Origin: Amphimedon queenslandica
Lineage: Eukaryota > Porifera > Demospongiae > Haplosclerida > Niphatidae
Length of the DNA stretch: 41,336 nt
Assembly (NCBI RefSeq): GCF_000090795.2
Contig: NW_003546294.1
Coordinates: forward strand, 246,419-287,754
Direction: 5' to 3'
Shown: in pieces, positions 1 through 39,168 of the stretch
How the letters are laid out: each line of letters opens with the position of its first letter
Position numbering within the stretch: position 1 is the stretch's first letter
Notes under the pieces: model-generated
What the model was told of the DNA's origin: nothing
Database searches by the model: none
The model's input: the letters and a program-made list of their open reading frames with translations, nothing else
Position numbers and translations under genes: made by a program

Positions 1-181
1 AATAGGACAAAAGTTTAAAAGTTTTAGCTAGTAAATAGGCATTTAGTAGCTTTTAGAGACCCAGTTTGCTGCATAAACTTATTTAAAATTAGTTGTTTGG
101 ATTTAGTAATTTTTTTAAATATCAAACTATAGATCTAATTGTTCATTGTTCAGAAATCAGAATACATGCACTTATTTCATG

Positions 182-225
182 GTAATTTTATGGCAGCACA
201 TCAGCCTGTGCTACCATAAAATTAC
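182..225. repeat. Perfect-type hairpin, 19-bp stem, 6-nt loop
   Basis: The left arm GTAATTTTATGGCAGCACA (182-200) pairs with TGTGCTACCATAAAATTAC (207-225), one mismatch, around the loop TCAGCC. It could be a collapsed foldback element, or an intergenic structure expressed as a hairpin RNA. Nothing nearby decides which. Confidence 0.7.
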
Positions 226-630
226 ATACCATGTGTGGGCATGCATGTGATTATGATTTGGTCATGTGACTGTTTAATAGGTCATGAACAAAGTTCATGT
301 TTCATGAACTTTTCAACCTTGCCATGAGCTTTTCATGAACTAATTTTTTCACAAACTTAACTTTTGACTTTTTATGAACTTTGAAAATTCAATGTTTGAG
401 TAGCTTTAAAGTCCATTGTTTATGCAATATACAGTGTTTTGCATTGATTTAGCTCTCAAAATAGTCTTCTTTATTAAAGTTATAAAAATTAATTACTATA
501 GTTATTAAGTAGTTATAAAAGTTAATTTTGTAGGCCTAGTTATTAAAGTTGCAAAATTTTGAAAAACATAGATCTAACTTTTTTTGAAAACCTGAACTTT
601 TGACAAAATTTTGTGAACAACTGGCAACAC

Positions 631-685
631 TGGGGCGGGCTCTCAGTCTCGGCTTTGGTGCGAGATCCTCCGCGAAATCTTTAGT
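631..685 (+). promoter_or_regulatory. Putative POLE promoter with E2F-like site
   Basis: This short GC-rich patch directly precedes the start codon in otherwise AT-rich DNA. CCGCGAAA at 670-677 reads TTTCGCGG on the minus strand, one base from the E2F consensus TTTSGCGC. POLE is S-phase regulated in animals, so an E2F site is plausible. No TATA box is evident. Promoter identity is inferred from position and composition only. Confidence 0.35.
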
Positions 686-24040
<23,355 letters not shown>

Positions 24041-24772
24041 CTTTTTAAAAATAATGATAATTTTATCAAAAAATAATTACCGTATAGCTGGAAATATTTG
24101 CTGGAATTTAATTTTGCTGTTTGCTGTTCATCATAAAAACGCACAATTTAATTCCGCAAATCATTATAAGTAATGGGTGTATCAACAGTACACGCCTACA
24201 CCAGTAAAATTAAATTTCACAAACATAAAAAATAGCTATATTGGTACAAAATCCCAAAATATAATTCACGCAAACTTTTCCAGCTACATGTACATGTACA
24301 TACACGGTATTAATGTGGGCAGGGCCCATTAATGCGCGTGGGCGGCTTGCGATTAATAGGAACGACTTGCCAGGCTTGGATGAGAATAGATGTAAACCTT
24401 GACTGCGGAGAGCTCTTGACTGAAGATATCGCTGCTCTGCTGAGATAAGGAACGAGCTATCTTTGTGCCGGAACCAATTGGCTTATAGTTGTAAGTATCG
24501 TGAAGAATGAATAGAGTTGCGGCGGAGAGTTGTATGAAATATCGGCCGGCGGTTTCCGCCCGGCGATGAAGTCGATATGCGAACAGCATGATTTTGTAAC
24601 ATGATGTGCTCTGCTTTGAGGCACAGCATCTTCATGATAGCCAAAGTAATGGAGTCTATTGCTAAGTGTGACCTACATTAATAGCATTCCGGTAACGTTT
24701 AACGCCCTAGTGACTCCTACTCTCTTACTCAATTTTTTGATTAGTCACTTTTTCTTTGTTGCAGTTCTCATC
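24041..24772. other. Intergenic region: POLE 3' flank and semaphorin 5' region
   Basis: Directly after the POLE stop lie element I and then a GC-richer stretch (about 24310-24600), the likely semaphorin promoter and 5' untranslated exon. GTAAGTAT at 24491 and TTTGTTGCAG ending at 24764 are good splice signals for a 5' UTR intron just ahead of the start codon at 24773. This is inferred without transcript data. Confidence 0.45.
24080..24307. mobile_element. MITE-like element I with a hexamer expansion inside its right end
   Basis: Left end TA-CCGTATAGCTGGAAA (from 24078). The right end reads TTTTCCAGCTA, then CATGTACATGTACATACA, then CGG-TA. Removing the TACATG run restores the expected inverse end. 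No coding capacity. Confidence 0.65.
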
Positions 24773-25298
24773 ATGAGGCTATGTGCTCTGTTAATTCCTG
24801 TGCTATTAGCAACAGCTTGTTATTCACAAGACTACACTTATTGGAGTCATCCACAAATTGAACTAACCAGTACGTAAAAGAGGGAGAGAGAGCAATCCTT
24901 GTACATGAACATACACATTGTACATTCCTTGCTTTATTTTGTCACTAGACTGGAAACCACGATCATATGTTTGCACTTTGTAGTATCACAGAAATATGAA
25001 ATTCTTAACTTACTCTGTGTCCTATATATACTGTACTATTTCTAGCTTACATTACTTAGTACTTCTCACTATAAGGCCATGATAAAGCATTATTTAGTTT
25101 GTTAGAGTAAATGTTTTTTCATGGAGCATTGACCTTTCACTCCTTTGATTGCATTGCTGCTTAATAGACCTGTAGTGTACTGTAAATGATATAATCATCA
25201 TGACTCTATTAAGATGCATGATTGCTGATTTCCTTATAATATTTGAATTTCTATTTCATTTCTCCTGTTTCCGGCACTGTTACTATTCTCTCTCTCCA

Positions 25299-25340
<42 letters not shown>

Positions 25341-28300
25341 GATCTATTTAAAATCGACCATGCTAATAAGTTAATTATAGTGGCTGCAAAGTGAGTTGCT
25401 ATGCATCAACAGACTTTTGTGGTTTTATTGTTGATATTGTGAAGAAGTTTGCTATGTACATTTTGGCCTATGAATATAATATTCTCAGGAATGTTGGTTT
25501 AAAATTCAGAATTGTTTCTTTTTGAAGAGCAAGGTAGCATAGTGACCCTACAAACACATAAACAGGACCTAGACATATCATTAAGTGTCAATAAATGTAG
25601 CCAATAGAACGTGTCCAGGTGCTAAATATGCTGCCATTAACATTTACTATAATTATGAGCAGCAACTCTAGTCATTGATTTGATATGGGAACTGTGAACC
25701 AACTCCCCTAGTGCATCATCATACATGAACCAAGACAGCCTTTATTAGCAGCATGATTTCACCATATTTACTGCTGTTACTCTACTGCTACTGTTATGTG
25801 ATGCCATTTTTAGAATGACAATCTTCTTAGTATATGTGTGTGATCAATGAGTGAAAGCAATAACAGTCTAAATAATTACTACCTTAGTAGTACTACTAAC
25901 TGGCTTAAGTTATATTAATGCTGTCTAATAATGTGTTTATCTCTTTAGGAATAATATATGCCATTTGTCATTGGATCTAAAGACTACATTAAATGTTAGT
26001 GAAATAATAAATAATGTATTGCTAGTCTGATTTGCTATTATAGGCACAGAATGCTACACCTAGTGCTACAAAGATAAACACGTGCAGAACCAGTAATGCT
26101 ATATTTGAATCATTGGTACATAATGATGATGATAGTTCATGATTCATAACCTTGTTCATTATAGGCAAATTGTCAGAACTTTCATCATATATTGCACATA
26201 CCAACAACAGATACCCTCCTATCACTAGACAATAACCAGACTGTACCACTCAATGAGACAGTATTAGCCTGTGGCTCTGATGCTTATCAGCCTCTTTGCT
26301 TTTACAGAAATGTAAGAAATATTTCTTCTAATTATTACTTTGATTATATTATCTTCACCAGCGTACAGACTTGACCCTCTTGAAATCCTATGAGGGTAGA
26401 AATTTCTGTCCTTTTGATCGCAACTCAGTCAGTACATCCATTCTATCAAGTGAGTTACTCTAATAATTACATTATTGACTGTTGATGTACCAAAATGCAT
26501 GGCTACAACTCCTGCACCATATTAATCAATAGTTGTAAGCTACAGGTGACCCGACCTGGTAGGAAAAAACACATCTGGTGAACATGCACAGGAGATGCAT
26601 TCGTAAATTAAATCATAGTATCATTACGTCAGATTAAATCCTCCGTAGAATAATAATTCATGGAATGCAATGCGTATATTGCAGAGTTCACAAACATGTT
26701 TTGTTGCTCCCTAGGCAATGGGAATTTAGTATCAGGAACATCACTCAATGTCAGAGCTAGTAGCTATGGACTGTCTTTGTCTCACTCTCCATTTAATGGA
26801 ACTGCTTCAGTCAGTACCATTAACTACTACATATCATTTCAAGGTATGTGCTTTATTTAGCATCATTATATGAAAGACTCTATTCTTTCTATTTTATATT
26901 TTAGAACCAGAATTTATTGATGTATATGAGTTTGGTGATTATTACTATTTCTTTATGAGAGAGACGGCGGAAGAGATCGGACAAGTTTCTATGCGCCCTG
27001 TGAGTTGCTATTTGAAACTATTCACTGTTGGCTTCTGTAGAGCCATTGTGATGGCTTCATATAAGTGCTAGCAGATTCTTTCTTAACTGAATTTAGCAAT
27101 ACTAATAAGTGCTTGGGTCCCATTATAGGGATGTACCAATAGTGTTTGACAATATCAAGAATCAGTGCATGTTCAGTGCCAGTAGCTTTCATTTAAACAT
27201 AAATACCCATTGTAGCTATAGTAACACCATTGTGCATCTACATACTGTAGAACAACTCCCTCAGTGTGGGTTGGATTCATGTGTTCATAACGTGTGTGAA
27301 TGCAATGTGGGCATAACTTTATTTCATTTGTTTTTCCTCCTCCACTTTAGATATACTCTAGAGTTGGTAGAGTCTGTAAGGTACGTATAATAATGCTTCT
27401 TATGCTCACTAATTCATTACTGGTACTCTAGAATGATACTGGTGTCACTAATATTCTTGCTCCTACTTCTACAAAAGTTTTTGTCACATATCTCAAGGCT
27501 CGTATTTTGTGCCAGTCAAGGGCAAAGTCAGGCAGTGATTTCCCATTTACTTTCAACAGCTTACGTATGTCACCATATCATTACTAACATATATTTATTC
27601 AACAATAGAGGACACAGTTCATGTATCTAACGTGTCAGGAGAATACATGTATGGTGCTTTCACATCATCTGAGTAAGTACCTCATTATCATTAATGCTAT
27701 TATGAATACTTTATTAATAGGAATGCTCCTGCTGGATCAGCAATATGCGTCTATACTTTAAATGNNNNNNNNNNNNNNNNNNNNNNNNNNNNNNNNNNNN
27801 NNNNNNNNNNNNNNNNNNNNNNNNNNNNNNNNNNNNNNNNNNNNNNNNNNNNNNNNNNNNNNNNNNNNNNNNNNNNNNNNNNNNNNNNNNNNNNNNNNNN
27901 NNNNNNNNNNNNNNNNNNNNNNNNNNNNNNNNNNNNNNNNNNNNNNNNNNNNNNNNNNNNNNNNNNNNNNNNNNNNNNNNNNNNNNAAATGTAGAACTGG
28001 AGCGTAATACAGAGAATGGAGAGGGACAAGTTGTTGGAATGATGGAATTGTACAAAACTGAAGCTAATGTAAGAATCGTTTATTACTTGTCATGGTAATG
28101 TGTTTACGGTTCAATAGAGTTCAGTGTATCTGAGTACATCTGAAGGTTTGTATGTTGTACCATTGGATGATTGTGAGAGACTGTATCCAACATGCAGGTA
28201 AGATGCAATTGATAATAAAGGATTCAATTAATTATAATAATTTATATAACAGTGAGTGTATTAGTTCACGTGATCCTTACTGTGCATATCATGTGGAAGG

Positions 28301-29390
28301 AGGAAAGTGTGTGTCAACCATCACTAGTGTAGGAGGGAGTGGTTCATTACTACAAGACATTGTTAATGGTGATAGTAGCAATTGTCCTGTTGCTCATCAT
28401 ACAACAACTGTTAGTCCATCACCTACAATAGTGACACTATCAACAGTTGACTCAAGTGCCATCAGTTCTTCGGGGACCAGTGTCATGAGTAAGTTATGAC
28501 GTTAAGTATTCCTTATCAATGACCTGTGTAACCATATAGACACTGTACAGACTGTAACTTCATCGTCAAGCACCACTCTCTCATCTTCTACTGTTAGTTC
28601 AAGTATAGCACCATCATCATCTTCGTCATCATATGTAGCTACCATCACTACAGGTAATAGACTATATAAGGATGTGATATCAATGTATCCTTATTGAATT
28701 TGTGTTTCCCCTTCCTGTACAGAGCCAACAGTAGGTACGGTTAATGATGCAAGTATTGAAGAACACACGTGGACTATAGTTGCTGGTGCTGGTGGACTGA
28801 CGGTTGGTATAGTGGTCGGCGTCCTGTTGTTTGCTCTTATAAGGAACAAGAACAGGTTCTGCTGGGGCAAGTTCCTCTCGCGTAATCGTCGCTGTCATTG
28901 GGATGATGATGGAGAAAAAGGATCTTATGAATTGGGGCCAACTAAACCAGACTACCCTCCAAAGAACAATGCACATGACTATTGTAAAGTGCCTGTGAGA
29001 TCTACTACCCCACCATTGAGTAAACTTAACCCTACTCCAAAAATAACAGATTCTCCAGTCCTCACTAAATACACTAACACTGGTAGTGGCAGAAGACACA
29101 ATCGCTCTATGAGTCATGGCGGACAATTCCTACCCAACGGGGCTCATCATCCTGTGGCTGGTAGTCCGATTGCTGGTAGTCCAATGGGAAATAACTTGAG
29201 AACAACATTCCATGTGGACGAGCCTGTTCCTAATCCAGAGTACGAGAAATACGGACACAACATGATAGGACGACAAATATCTAGAGAGTACCCAATGATC
29301 ATGCCAATGGTCACGCCAAACAGGATGGTAGCACCCCCTTTTCATCACGCTAAGACTAATTCACTTGATCTTGATAATATTAAATTTTAA
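24773..29390 (+). CDS. Transmembrane semaphorin (17+ exon pieces, sema domain interrupted by assembly gap)
   Basis: Semaphorins are ligands, and sometimes receptors, for plexins. Exon pieces: 24773-24869, 25342-25390, 25949-25994, 26044-26115, 26165-26311, 26362-26449, 26715-26843, 26905-26999, 27351-27380, 27432-27564, 27609-27672, 27721-gap, gap-28068, 28118-28197, 28253-28488, 28540-28653, 28723-29390; all junctions keep frame. The start encodes a signal peptide (MRLCALLIPVLLATACYS). Sema hallmarks in order: ETVLACGSDAYQPLC, CPFDRNSVSTS, EPEFIDVYEFGDYYYFFMRE, RVGRVCKNDTG, LKARILC, AGSAICVY. A PSI domain follows (CISSRDPYCAY), with no Ig domain. Then come a Ser/Thr-rich stalk, one membrane helix (about 28773-28844) and a ~180-residue tail rich in Pro, Ser and basic residues, ending LDLDNIKF. 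The layout is that of transmembrane semaphorins; I do not assign a class. Confidence 0.93.
25288..25339 (+). repeat. (CT)n microsatellite before semaphorin exon 2
   Basis: A (TC)n run on the coding strand running directly into the acceptor TAG at 25339-25341. Confidence 0.95.
25391..25948. other. Semaphorin intron 2: no feature seen
   Basis: A 558-bp AT-rich intron. No repeat family, exon or RNA gene recognised. Confidence 0.5.
27765..27986. other. Assembly gap (222 N)
   Basis: A run of N inside the sema domain coding region, after AGSAICVYTLN and before NVELERN. The open frames crossing it are meaningless. Confidence 1.
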
Positions 29391-29665
29391 GTGACTCGCT
29401 CCATTGCTCACGCTACATCCAACTACTGTACAATAGGTTATTAAACACCACATCATGTTAATCACAACATTTTACAAAAAAATTTTTCTGCACTATTTTT
29501 TTGTTTGCTATTGTGTAAAATGTTTTTTGTTATTAAATTATTCGATTTTAGCCAGCTCCCCATTCTATAGTTTTTAGCTCTTAATCACTTGAATGTCTGT
29601 CATAATTCATAATGGTAATTAAAATTTTTGTTCTAATAATTATTATTTTGTATTATTGTTCAAAG
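29391..29665. other. Convergent intergenic spacer (semaphorin / TMEM245)
   Basis: Only 275 bp separate the two stop codons, so the 3' untranslated regions must be short or overlapping. The spacer is AT-rich, with ATTAAA-type words on both strands (for example near 29438 and 29533) that could serve as polyadenylation signals. No other feature. Confidence 0.6.
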
Positions 29666-35095
<5,430 letters not shown>

Positions 35096-35308
35096 AATAT
35101 AATCCTACTGACGATACTATTGTCTCTAATCTATGACCCACTCTCCCACTCAACAAAACAACACACTGACTGATCGTCAGTGATTGACAGTTGCATGCAG
35201 GATAGGGGAGGAGCTGGATGTGGGAGGAGTTAAATAAATGCCACACCCACAAATCAAATCGGATGTGCACGGTAGAATCCGAAACATGATACGGAGGTAA
35301 GAGCGATC
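35096..35308. promoter_or_regulatory. Divergent promoter between TMEM245 and the downstream gene
   Basis: About 213 bp (or 333 bp if the next gene starts at 35429) separate two oppositely oriented starts. The stretch includes the tandem words GGGAGGAGCTGGATGTGGGAGGAG-like around 35202-35230 and no TATA box. A bidirectional promoter is the simplest reading. Confidence 0.5.
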
Positions 35309-38300
35309 ATGAATATCCGTAATTTCTGGCGCGAAGTGACAAATTCTGGATCACGTGATCTTGTAGCGCCCTTTTCACCAGTAGATCCCTGTGTACCTTT
35401 GCCTTTCTTCTCCGTTCTAGTTCTGGACATGTCCGCCTCATCTCCTGTTACTGATCCCATACCCCACAGCGTGGCCGAGACACTACAGGTTACTACCAGT
35501 GATGCTACAGACCCAGTCCCTGTGACCGACCATGTTTCAGTCACCGATCCCATCTCTGTCACTCAACCCGTACCAGCTTCTAGCATACCAAGTGTAGGTG
35601 CCAGTATATCCGTCCCTGACAATGGCTCTGCCGCCTCTGCTCTGGCTAATGATCGGTCTTCATCTGCTTTATTGAGCCTGGCCTCTTCTTGTAGTTTGAC
35701 TGAGATACTAAACGCTCAGCAGCAGGCCTTAGAACAGTTTCAGTGTCAATTGCAGTTAGCCCAACAGACTGAAGCTATCAATCAACGATTGGACGCTATT
35801 GAACGTACACTGAATTCCCTCATACAGCAGAAGGCACAGGAGGAAGCAGCTAAGAATGCAGCAGTTGTTGCTGCCGCGGCTGCAGCTGCAGTTACACCCA
35901 TCACTCCATCTCAACTCCGCCCATCACAGCAGCTCCAGTTACCAAGCAGCAGTCCTCCTGGGAGTGACTCCAAGAAGAAACTACCACGGGAACTTTGTGT
36001 AAGTAATGGTACAAGGGACCATAGTGGGAAAATTTTGTGGCCCAAAATTTATTTTGTATTTTAATTTTTTCTACTATATTTGATCAATTTTTGTGGATTT
36101 TATTTTCTGATGATTTTGAAAAGCATGAAATCCATGAAAATTTTGTACATTGTAGTACTAGGTAGCTTGTGATTGCCAAATTTTAGCTGTTTTAAGGAAC
36201 TTGTGGCCATTGTATTTGTTTTTTTTTTCAATTTTTCAATAGAGTAAAGTTCGTTCAACTTACAATTCTTTGAGTCTCAATTTCAAGATTGACGAGCGGT
36301 TTCTGAGTCCAGCAAACCAGCATGTTACCGATGCTCTTATTGATCAAGTCTATACTGACAGTGGTGGGATCTATAATGTCAAAGACATTAAACGTAAGCG
36401 CCTTTGTGTACATTGTATACTGTGTTATCACTGTTATGTATTCAGTACAACATACTGACTTTGTATTTGTAACAATAATTATTTTGAAATAGAAAACTCT
36501 GTGTCATTAGTTATTTTTCTCCACATGTAAATTTTTTGTGGCCAAGAATTTTTATGCAAATTTTGTGAATCTTGAAATAATACAAAAATTTCATCCTTAA
36601 TAATTTTACTCTTCTATTATGCTATGGTAGACTAAGGTACATTTGAAAAAAAACATAGGCTATATACAGTAGCCTTTGCTTTTTAAAAATTGACTTGTTT
36701 TTAAAATGGCCATAACTTGAAAATTATTTGTTGGAAACAGCTTAAACTTTCTACACAACATAAGGACATAAATATGTTTCAGAATATGTAATAAAAATTC
36801 TGAGTGATTTTTGAGCCATTTTTTGGAAAAACCATGGGCTATAGCCTTGGGTATTTTTCAGAATTTTGCCATTTTCATAAAATGGCTGTAACTTGGAAAA
36901 TTGAAGTTGGAATCAGCTCAAACTTTCTACACAGCATAAGGACATCAGTATGTATCAGAAAATGTAATAAAAATTTGTGGTGATTTTGGAGCCATTTTTT
37001 GAAAAAACCATGGGCTATAGCCTTGGGTATTTTTCAGAATTTTGCCATTTTCATAAAATGGCTGTAGCTTGGAAAATTGAAGTTGGAATCAGCTCAAACT
37101 TTCTACACAGCATAAGGACATCAGTATGTATCAGAAAATGTAATAAAAATTTGTGGTGATTTTGGAGCCATTTTTTGAAAAAACCATGGGCTTATAGCCT
37201 TGGGTATTTTTCAGAATTTTGCCATTTTTATAAAATGGCTGTAACTTGGAAAATTGAAGTTGGAATCAGCTCAAACTTTCTACACAGCATAAGGACATCA
37301 GTATGTATCAGAAAATGTAATAAAAATTTGTGGTGATTTTGGAGCCATTTTTTGAAAAAACCATGGGCTATAGCCTTGGGTACTTTTCAGAATTTTGGCA
37401 CTTTTTAAAATGGTCATAACTTGAAAAATTGAAGTCGGAATCAGCTCAAACTTTCTACACAGCATAAGGGTATCAGTATGTATCAGAAAATCTAATAAAA
37501 ATTTGTGGTGATTTTGGAGCCATTTTTCGGAAAAAAACTTGGGCTTATAGCCCAAGTTAAGTTTTTTCCAAAAATTGCTCTGAAAAATTTCCGAAAAATG
37601 GCCTTTGCTTTCTAAAGAAAATTGGTTCATTTTTTAAAATGCTCATAACTTCAAAATAATTATTTGTTAGAAAAAGCTCAAACTTTCTGATTATGTCTCT
37701 GGACATGTTAGCTACAAGAATTACGTAATTATTTTTAGGTGCAGTTCATCGTTACTATGAGTCAAGGAGGAGGATTGGTATTGAAGAACTGCCAGATAGA
37801 CAAGAGAAAGCTGCCGAGCAGAAGAAGAGGAGGAAATATAGAGCACGTCAGCAAAGGGTAATCATTTAGCACTAATAAACACTTGAGCAATACTGAATCA
37901 GGCTATCTTATGTTTGCTGTATTATTATGTACATATTTTGTTAGTCTTATGATAGGCGCAAGAAGTTTGTTAGGGAGTCAGAGGCCAAGTATTGGCATTA
38001 TGTTAATCCTGCTTGTATGACTGAAGAGTCTGATGCTGAAGATGGTGATACTGGTGGAGATAAGATTATTACCCATCGTCTCATATGGAGATCAGAATGT
38101 AAGTCTGTCTCTATGTATGTGTATGTATATGTACAAGAATTTTTTACATGCAAAAAAGTAAAATTGTAGCTACCTTTTGGGGAAAAATTATAGTCTTTGG
38201 CAATGTACACGTAATTCATTGCTTTAAAGAGTCAGTATTTATAATGTAACTATATAATTATAACTAAAAGTAAATCTAGTTTTTCTAATGGATTTTTTTG

Positions 38301-38795
38301 CAATTTTTAGTTTTGAACATGTTCCTGAACAAGTTGGATGTTCGTTATGAGAGAGCCCGTAAGCCAGGGCCAGGAGTATCAGCTAATGCTCGTAGGGAAC
38401 GTATTGAAGGCCAACCATCAACCTCACAGCCTCCTGTTGGTCTACCATCATGGATGCTAGATCAAGACTACCATCAGGTAGGCATGGATGAACTATTACG
38501 TGTACTGTATAGTGGTACATTGTCTCTATAGGTTACTGGTATATCTGTATCATTGACCCCAACAGCTTCACAGACTCAGTTGATTGTTACTACACCTCTT
38601 CATGATGCTGCACTAGTAGAAACATCTACAGGTTAGCTATTAATAGTTGCATGAATCATGTTTTGATTGTTGTATGTAGTGTCTGATGAAGTCTCCTATT
38701 CTTCTCTTATTGACATGCAAGAGGTTAAAGATGATTCCAGTGATTTTGAGTTGCCTGATCACGTTGTTGCTGATGCCACATCATTTACTCAATAA
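35309..38795 (+). CDS. Unrecognised probable nuclear protein (7 exons)
   Basis: Exons 35309-35998, 36243-36393, 37739-37857, 37945-38098, 38311-38477, 38532-38631, 38680-38795; 1497 nt, 498 residues plus stop, all junctions in frame. The ATG at 35429 (GACATGT context, residue 41) is a credible alternative start giving 458 residues. The first ~110 residues are low-complexity Ser/Thr/Pro/Val-rich. Next come a Gln-rich predicted coiled coil (ILNAQQQALEQFQCQLQLAQ onward) and an Ala run. A compact conserved-looking block spans exons 2-3 (SKVRSTYNSLSLNF to AVHRYYESRRR). It is followed by a strongly basic stretch (KKRRKYRARQQRSYDRRKKF), likely a nuclear localisation signal, and a block with HRLIWRSE and a GQPSTSQPP-P-SW motif. 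The tail is acidic. The exon 2-3 block resembles a small helical DNA-binding module, perhaps BEN-like, but I cannot name the family. Intron 2 carries the reversed 176-bp array. Confidence 0.85.
35349..35360. promoter_or_regulatory. Palindromic E-box GATCACGTGATC
   Basis: A perfect 12-bp palindrome with a CACGTG core, the site of bHLH-zip factors of the MYC/MAX, USF or TFE type. It lies 254 bp upstream of the TMEM245 start, and inside the frame of the next gene if that gene starts at 35309. This favours the later start at 35429. Confidence 0.5.
36680..37700 (-). repeat. Tandem array of ~176-bp units, reverse orientation
   Basis: About 5.5 units in intron 2 of the unnamed gene. The inverse word CTACACAGCATAAGGACAT recurs with TAAGG at 36761, 36937, 37113, 37290 and 37464 (spacing 176, 176, 177, 174). 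Each unit carries AACCATGGGCTATAGCC, AATTTTGCCATTTT and GAATCAGCTCAAACTTTCTA, the reverse complements of words in the 5240-6250 array. Neighbouring units at 36937-37290 are nearly identical, so this array looks younger or better homogenised. Confidence 0.95.
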
Positions 38796-39168
38796 TGGCT
38801 GACTGTTCTCAAGGATTATTATATAACTACATGTATAATGTGCAGAAGCCTATAATATTTAAGAAAGATTGACTTAATCCTATATTACACTAATTGAATA
38901 GTTAATATACTGATATTGTAATGACCTCTTTGTCACCATTTGTTAGTATTGTATTTATTAAAGACAAGTGGAAAAAAACACTACATTTGCAGATAAAGTC
39001 CTGCAGTATGGACTGCTAAAAAGTTCAATAGGCAGCACTATTGAGGGTTCATAGATAATTGACTCTAAATTCAAATCTATGCCACGCCCTTTTTTAGCTA
39101 TGCCAATTAATATGGCACTATTTTGCAATCAAAACTGATCATTACTGCCAGAGTAAGCACAGTTTACA
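38796..39168. other. Intergenic spacer before the beta-helix gene
   Basis: 373 bp, AT-rich. AATAATGG and TATTAAAG-type words follow the upstream stop; TATTTATTAAAG near 38951 could serve as its polyadenylation signal. No promoter element is recognisable before the start at 39169. Confidence 0.5.

Larger units (their letters stand above)
1..685. other. Upstream intergenic DNA of POLE
   Basis: AT-rich sequence with no coding exon that I can support. It holds a strong 19-bp stem inverted repeat (182-225) and several copies of the palindromic word TTCATGAA between about 270 and 360. GC content rises only from about 630, immediately before the POLE start, consistent with a short promoter. Confidence 0.6.

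Noticed and set aside
24331-24600. Small minus-strand frame (24353-24589) in the GC-rich stretch
   Set aside because: No domain, no splice support, and the position fits the promoter and 5' untranslated exon of the semaphorin.
27714-28098. Frames consisting mainly of X
   Set aside because: They run through the assembly gap; only the flanking semaphorin exon pieces are real.
28680-29126. 148-codon frame on the minus strand
   Set aside because: It is antisense to the last semaphorin exon, which has strong protein features (membrane helix, continuous frame); no domain is visible on the minus strand.
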